Of a DNA stretch of 64,000 nt, positions 59,380 through 64,000 are shown one piece after another. Position 1 is the first letter of the stretch, and each line of letters begins with the position of its first letter. The translations under genes were made by a program, and so were the position numbers. Origin of the DNA: Dermanyssus gallinae (Eukaryota > Arthropoda > Arachnida > Mesostigmata > Dermanyssidae); the NCBI GenBank assembly GCA_003439945.1, contig QVRM01001215.1:626501-690500 (forward strand), written 5' to 3'. The notes below the pieces were generated by a model. That model was not told the origin of the DNA. It worked only from the letters and a program-made list of their open reading frames with translations, and made no database searches.

Positions 59380-60800
59380 GGCAGAAATACGTCTCGAACG
59401 ATTTGGGTTCACCCGTTAACGCAGGGTCAATCATTGGTGAACTGCCAAAGGACGTTTCACAAAAGATCATAACATTGTAGAAAGCGCTTGCACATTAACA
59501 GTTTTCGCAATACCTAGCTCAGGGTAATAGATATACTATGTTATATTTTAGAATGTGAATAACTAACGAGCGTTTAATTTAACATTCTATGAAGCGTTTA
59601 TTTATGAAACGTTATACGTTTGTTATACATATTCACGTCTATATGCGTCGTTCAGTAAGTTACCAGAATGTCGCAAGCTAACGCCACACCTTTGGTTTTA
59701 GTATATGACGAGTAACTAACCCCTTGCACTATCACATATAACGTTTCAGGCAACAGCGATATTTAGAGTGAGTGTGGCAGACGTTGAGCATACCAGCAGT
59801 TATCGTAGGCACAAGCACGAAAAACACGAATTCCTTGCCGTGATTAAAAATGTTTATGTCAAAACGTGGCCGGCTGAGCAAATGAACGCCAATCGCGCAC
59901 AAATTTGCGGAATGTACCATCGATGGAGCTTATCCAGGTATCTCTTTATGAACGTCAATACGCTACAAATAGTTAAAAACATCAGTCACAATATATGCAC
60001 TCTCAGCGGACTGGTGGTCAGCCAATGTAAGGCTGACCCTTGATCGAGATGCATCGTTTGACATCGATGCGTGACCGCACACAAGGCCTACTATTATCCG
60101 TTTCGGTCAACGGGGCCGTGCAAAACGGCACAACTAGATTGAGGGCGGCATTGACGATGAAATTCTCCTACTTGAAACGGGATTGGGTCATGTACCTGAC
60201 CCCGAAAACACGGGGGGCGGAACCGTTCGACAGATCCAGCAGAAAGGTCTGGCGCCGGACTTTTTAATGCTTTCTGTTCGGGCAAAGTAGAACGGTCACC
60301 AGTTTCACGTAAAGCATTTCCTGCCTTGATAGTAACTGGCAAGTGGGGCGTGAGACTTGGCGACTACAGTGACAAGAATGCTTTTCATCAATGCACCGCC
60401 GGGCAAGCAGAGACAGATAGATCTTCGCCACCGCCGCAGAAAAGAGCTAGCATTTTGGTTAGGGCGCACTAAAAAAAGGGTTGCACTCAAAGAGCGTTGA
60501 CGCAGCCGGCAAGTTTCCTGAGTAACATACGCTCTACCTACTTAAGCACACGTCCAGTGTACGCAGTGAGTGCATGAGTCGTCGTTGCATCTATTGTTAA
60601 TGAGTTTGCAAAATCACAGAGTGTATCTGTAACAGATGTGGGAGAGCTTGTGGGAGATATCATGCGGGGGAGTGCCCCAGAGTTGAATCACTGGCCCGGC
60701 TGGCTCAGTGACCGTGCTTTTATGTATAATATTTGACTATATACCTAACAAAGGTGATTACTAAATGAATGAATGAAAATCGCAGAGCAGAGTGAGCGCA
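59380..60800. other. No gene recognised
   Basis: It contains a 91-codon plus-strand frame (59768-60043) and an SINE-like 'tggctcagtgacc' near 60697, followed by a short (gaat)n run (60765-60778). Not enough for a call. Confidence 0.4.
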
Positions 60801-60809
60801 TATACTTAC

Positions 60810-60890
60810 GGTAGAGTGCTGTATTCTGTTGACGAGCGCCCGCTGGAAGAATCACTCGCTTCACTTGTAGATCTAATGAATCTAGGGCTG
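60810..60890 (-). CDS. Candidate Ser-rich exon, phase 2-2
   Basis: An 81-bp open segment on the minus strand with donor ACC|GTAAGT (60804-60809) and a double acceptor CAGCAG (starts 60890 or 60887, same frame). The peptide is 'SPRFIRSTSEASDSSSGRSS', then 'TEYSTLP'. It has the same phase class as the 11-33 kb exons, and 'TEYST' also occurs in the 33.1 kb exon. It probably belongs to the same gene or a neighbour of similar type. Confidence 0.45.
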
Positions 60891-60899
60891 CTGCTTTGC

Positions 60900-62570
60900 C
60901 GCGGCCGTTCGTGTGAAGTCCGAGAGGACCGATCACTGGGTGAGTGGCATATTAAACACGATTGTTATCGGTGAGCTCAAACAGGTCAAAGCCGCACACC
61001 AAATATGTGTATACAAATACATCGTAGCTCAGAAAAGTGTTTAAATAACAAAGACACGTATCAGAAGTGCAGACAAGCAAGGCTCCTCGTATTCAAAACG
61101 GCTTTGCATTTTGTTTGTTTTAGCAAGGTTTTCTGCTCACAATGTTAACTAGATTACAGCACATACACATTGCCAGCAGATGCTAGAAGTGCTAGGCGAT
61201 TTTCTGTGCAGGTTCTGGAACTTCAAAGCTGTTATGTTAGGTACAATAAAACGCCGAAACCATAATGACCGTTATTATGATAATTTGCAAACCTACGCAA
61301 AACCGCTTGTATTAGGTCGAACCGTGCTACATTCTTACTGACTTATACTGTCCTAAGTTCGACCAAGACAAACACAAAGATGGACCTGTTCAACACATGT
61401 ATTCCGGATGAAGACCATATATGTCTTGTTAAAGAGTCGACCTAGGATCTTTTCTACTTATTGTACTGTTATTTTTTCTAGTTCCAGTGCTAGTCTGATG
61501 TACAGTCGGCTATTTTGTCACACACGCGATTTTTCTACCATTTGTTTGACCCCAAAAAGGTTGACCCAACAAAATAATTTCGAATTACCAAAGATTGAGT
61601 TTCATCATCAACATTCGAACGGCTAATGCGGATGCAATCGTTATTGTGCAACGCAGTCATGTACCAATTCAAAGTTGGCCCCGTTAATCCCCCCCGCCAA
61701 TTCTTCGAAGTGAGATCCTTTAAAGCGGCAATCAAAACGTAACCTACATTTTGCCATTTAGTAATAGATTTTACAAACGAAGATATTTTTAGTGCTTGCC
61801 ACTTAAGACATATTGCATTAATAATGACCAATGTACAGCAGTATATTTGCCGGAGCACCATCAAACTTCATGTGACATCCGGCTTTTCGAAAACACAGCC
61901 CTAATTGTCCGTCTGGTAATGACTGCTTATGTAGACTTTGTCTGATAGGATTAGGTCTGCTGTTATATCGCTTCTAGATAATCATTATAAATCACTAAAA
62001 ATATATGAGCGAACAGAAACCCAGGTAAATCAGCGGTCCGGGGAGATCTACAAGCATTTCGCACGCGGTCTCTGCAGTTTGAGCCCAGAAAATAGCTAGG
62101 CGAACGTCCAGTATACATCACTGCACAGTTCGAGACTACATCTATTACAAACCGATCTGTACAAGTTGTTGAGTTCCGACGATTCAGATGATTCGGCTTT
62201 CAAAAGCTTTATTTAAATATGATTTCCTACGGTAGTGCGATTTTGCGGACGCATGTATTTCGGATAAAGACCACAGGTGTTAGAGCCAACCTTGTGGACA
62301 GGAAAAAAATGCATTTCACAAGCCCTAAAAGTATGGCCTTATGCTTGGTCGATTGTTTGTGACTTAATTACTCGCCGATTGAGCTGCATGTTTGCTTCTG
62401 TTAAGACGCACACTAATCAGATCCTGTAGCTAAACGACCAAAAAATTAACCATTCTAGATAAAGATGTATATATATATATATGTCTAAGAAAACGCCGTC
62501 GCCCGGCACACAGGCGATATTTAGTATACGAGGCAAGTAATATTAAATGCAAGAGACCAGGAAACAGAGG
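60900..62570. other. No gene recognised
   Basis: AT-rich DNA. A weak tRNA-like segment near 62030-62095 is not convincing. A short TA run lies at 62466-62482. Confidence 0.4.
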
Positions 62571-62581
62571 AAAGTACTTAC

Positions 62582-62698
62582 GTAGAGCTACTTGAGGAGC
62601 TAGCACGCGCCTTCAAGTCATGCGATGGACGGGCAGAGACGCGCGTATCCCCGTCTTTAGTCCGTTTTGGTTGTGAATCCCGTTTCTCAATTGATTTG
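62582..62698 (-). CDS. Candidate Lys/Ser-rich exon, phase 2-2
   Basis: A 117-bp open segment on the minus strand, acceptor CCATGCAG after a pyrimidine-rich tract, donor AC|GTAAGT (62576-62581). It encodes 'KSIEKRDSQPKRTKDGD', 'SHDLKARASSSSSS'. The start 'SKSI' matches the first words of the array exons, and length, phase and strand agree with them. If part of the same gene, the locus spans more than 50 kb. Confidence 0.5.
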
Positions 62699-62729
62699 CT
62701 GCATGGCGGAAGAAAACGTTTGTTATACA

Positions 62730-63120
62730 CTGATGTATGTGCGGAATCAGATTTACGCAGCCTTAGTATCGGGCTCAATAATGAGTCGGCGCTATGCAAA
62801 AAACGCTTGGTCAACATACGCCATCGACGAACACTCTTACAAAACGCACTGCTCTAGAAAAGGTGCCCCCTCTTGAGCTCCTGACGGAGATGTGTGAGCC
62901 CTTATCTACAATTGTATTTACAGTTTTCTTATGTAGTGTTAGCTGATTGTTGTAGAGGAGGCGCAACGTCTATATGTGCAGTTGCTAGATACGTTACTAA
63001 CGTGAGCCCGTAGCTCAACGAAGAATAAGGTGTGAGTGATGGATTTCTGCATGTTAGGTAAGGCTAGATTTCAGATAATTAGTTCGCCCAATGTGCCTCA
63101 GCGGCCTTAGTGACTCAAAG
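62730..63120. other. No gene recognised
   Basis: No coding or repeat structure that I can support. Confidence 0.45.
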
Positions 63121-63124
63121 ACCC

Positions 63125-63125
<1 letters not shown>

Positions 63126-63209
<84 letters not shown>
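63126..63209. repeat. (TA)n microsatellite, mariner target
   Basis: An ~84-bp TA run directly abutting the left terminal repeat of mariner copy 2. Confidence 0.95.
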
Positions 63210-63212
<3 letters not shown>

Positions 63213-64000
63213 GTAGTTCAATAAGTTCTTAGAATGAAAACCAAGAATTTTCCAAATCATGTTTTTAAATTTCTATATTCGATATACTCCCCGAGATGCT
63301 CAATACACTTTTCCCACCAAGATTTCAGAGCTTTTATACCTCTTAAGTAGAATTCCGCGTCTTTAGACTGAAAATAGGCATTGACAGCAGCCTTAACCTC
63401 TTCATTGCTGGAAAAACGCTTTCCACCGAGACTATTCTTCAAATGTCCGAAGAGGAAATAATCAGAGGGGGCCAGGTCTGGAGAATAGGAAGGTTGTTCA
63501 ATAAGTTCGAACCTCAGTTGGGCCAGTTTTGCCGATGCTTGCCGGGACTTGTGTGCAGGAGCATTGTCCTGGTGAAACAGGACAACCTTCTTCTGCAAAG
63601 CGAGCCGTTTCACGATGAGTTCTTTCTGAAGGCAGTCTAACAGTCTTGCCTAATATTCTCCTGTGATCGTCTTACCGCTCTCAAGGTAGTCGACCAGCAT
63701 TATTCTACGTTGGTCTTAAAAAACTGTAGCCATCGCCTTTCAGGTCAATGCCGTTGTCCGCACCCTCTTCGGAGGTCCTTCATCAGGTGCACACCATTGG
63801 CAAGATGCTTCTTGGGTCTCGGGAGTGTAGTGATGGACCCAGCTTTCATCGACGGTCATGAATCTGCGCCAAAAATCCGACGGATTGTTCGACATCTTGG
63901 CCAAATTTCGCTGTGAAGCGAAAACAGGCGCGTTTTTTTGGCCTTGGTTGAGCAAATGCGGCAGCCATTTTTCTCTGAGCTCTTTCATCTTCAAGTTTTC
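63210..64000 (-). mobile_element. Mariner-family transposon, copy 2, cut by window end
   Basis: It starts with the same 28-bp terminal repeat as copy 1 (63210-63237), preceded by TA from the microsatellite, and is closely similar to copy 1 throughout. The transposase lies on the minus strand. The second catalytic Asp is kept ('FHQDNAPAHKS', ~63570), as are 'TVDESWVHHYTPE' (~63838) and 'YSPDLAPSDYFLF' (~63460). It shares the stop after 'ATVF' with copy 1 and has its own extra stop (TGA in place of GGA) just before it, so it is also disabled. Confidence 0.9.

Noticed and set aside
60690..60780. A third SINE head ('tggctcagtgacc' with a gaat tail)
   Set aside because: No B-box at the right distance; the match could be chance.

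Overview
The window looks like intergenic and intronic DNA from a large, repeat-rich arthropod genome. A chelicerate such as a tick or mite is my best guess, but I cannot confirm it. The evidence is the mix of R1-like, jockey/CR1-like and restriction-endonuclease-type non-LTR retrotransposons, mariner transposons, tRNA-derived SINE heads, many (TA)n microsatellites, and small exons with GT-AG junctions. Nothing prokaryotic is seen: no operons, ribosome binding sites or CRISPR. Almost every long open frame belongs to a reverse transcriptase or transposase, and most are broken.

Layout. 1-10,092: two degraded R1-like LINEs lie head to tail on the + strand; the second still shows a gag-like ORF1 and an EN/RT ORF2. 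10,093-11,235: a minus-strand jockey-superfamily relic. 11,240-20,301: an array of short candidate coding exons on the minus strand, partly carried on a ~1.17 kb tandem unit, with a short R2-like insertion (13,566-14,193) and a 5'-truncated retrotransposon with an unbroken 584-codon frame (16,282-18,173) inside it. 18,890-29,500: LINE relics, including a TSD-flanked copy with an open 398-codon RT frame (27,254-28,559). 29,500-38,800: mostly unassigned, old DNA with R1-like scraps and one exon (33,125-33,265) of the same type as the array. 38,800-42,510: a nested LINE pair. 42,900-44,188: a complete mariner with perfect 28-bp terminal repeats. 44,200-64,000: sparse, with one candidate exon near 46.2 kb, LINE relics, long TA arrays, a CG-rich patch, further phase-2 exons at 60.8 and 62.6 kb, and a second mariner running off the end.

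The most interesting non-transposon signal is the exon set on the minus strand. Most intact members are exactly 141 bp; others are 81, 114, 117 and 144 bp. All are symmetric phase 2-2 and encode Lys/Ser/Pro/Glu/Ala-rich modules related by motifs such as 'SKPIV', 'PDSAK' and 'RADMPKEP'. Such exons can be duplicated or skipped without changing the frame, so this is probably part of one long gene for a repetitive, probably disordered protein that has been growing by exon duplication while transposons disable individual copies. I do not recognise the protein. The second notable signal is a small R2-like retrotransposon family. Its two copies sit in TA-rich sites and share a 3' tail with a hairpin in which one base pair has changed on both sides.
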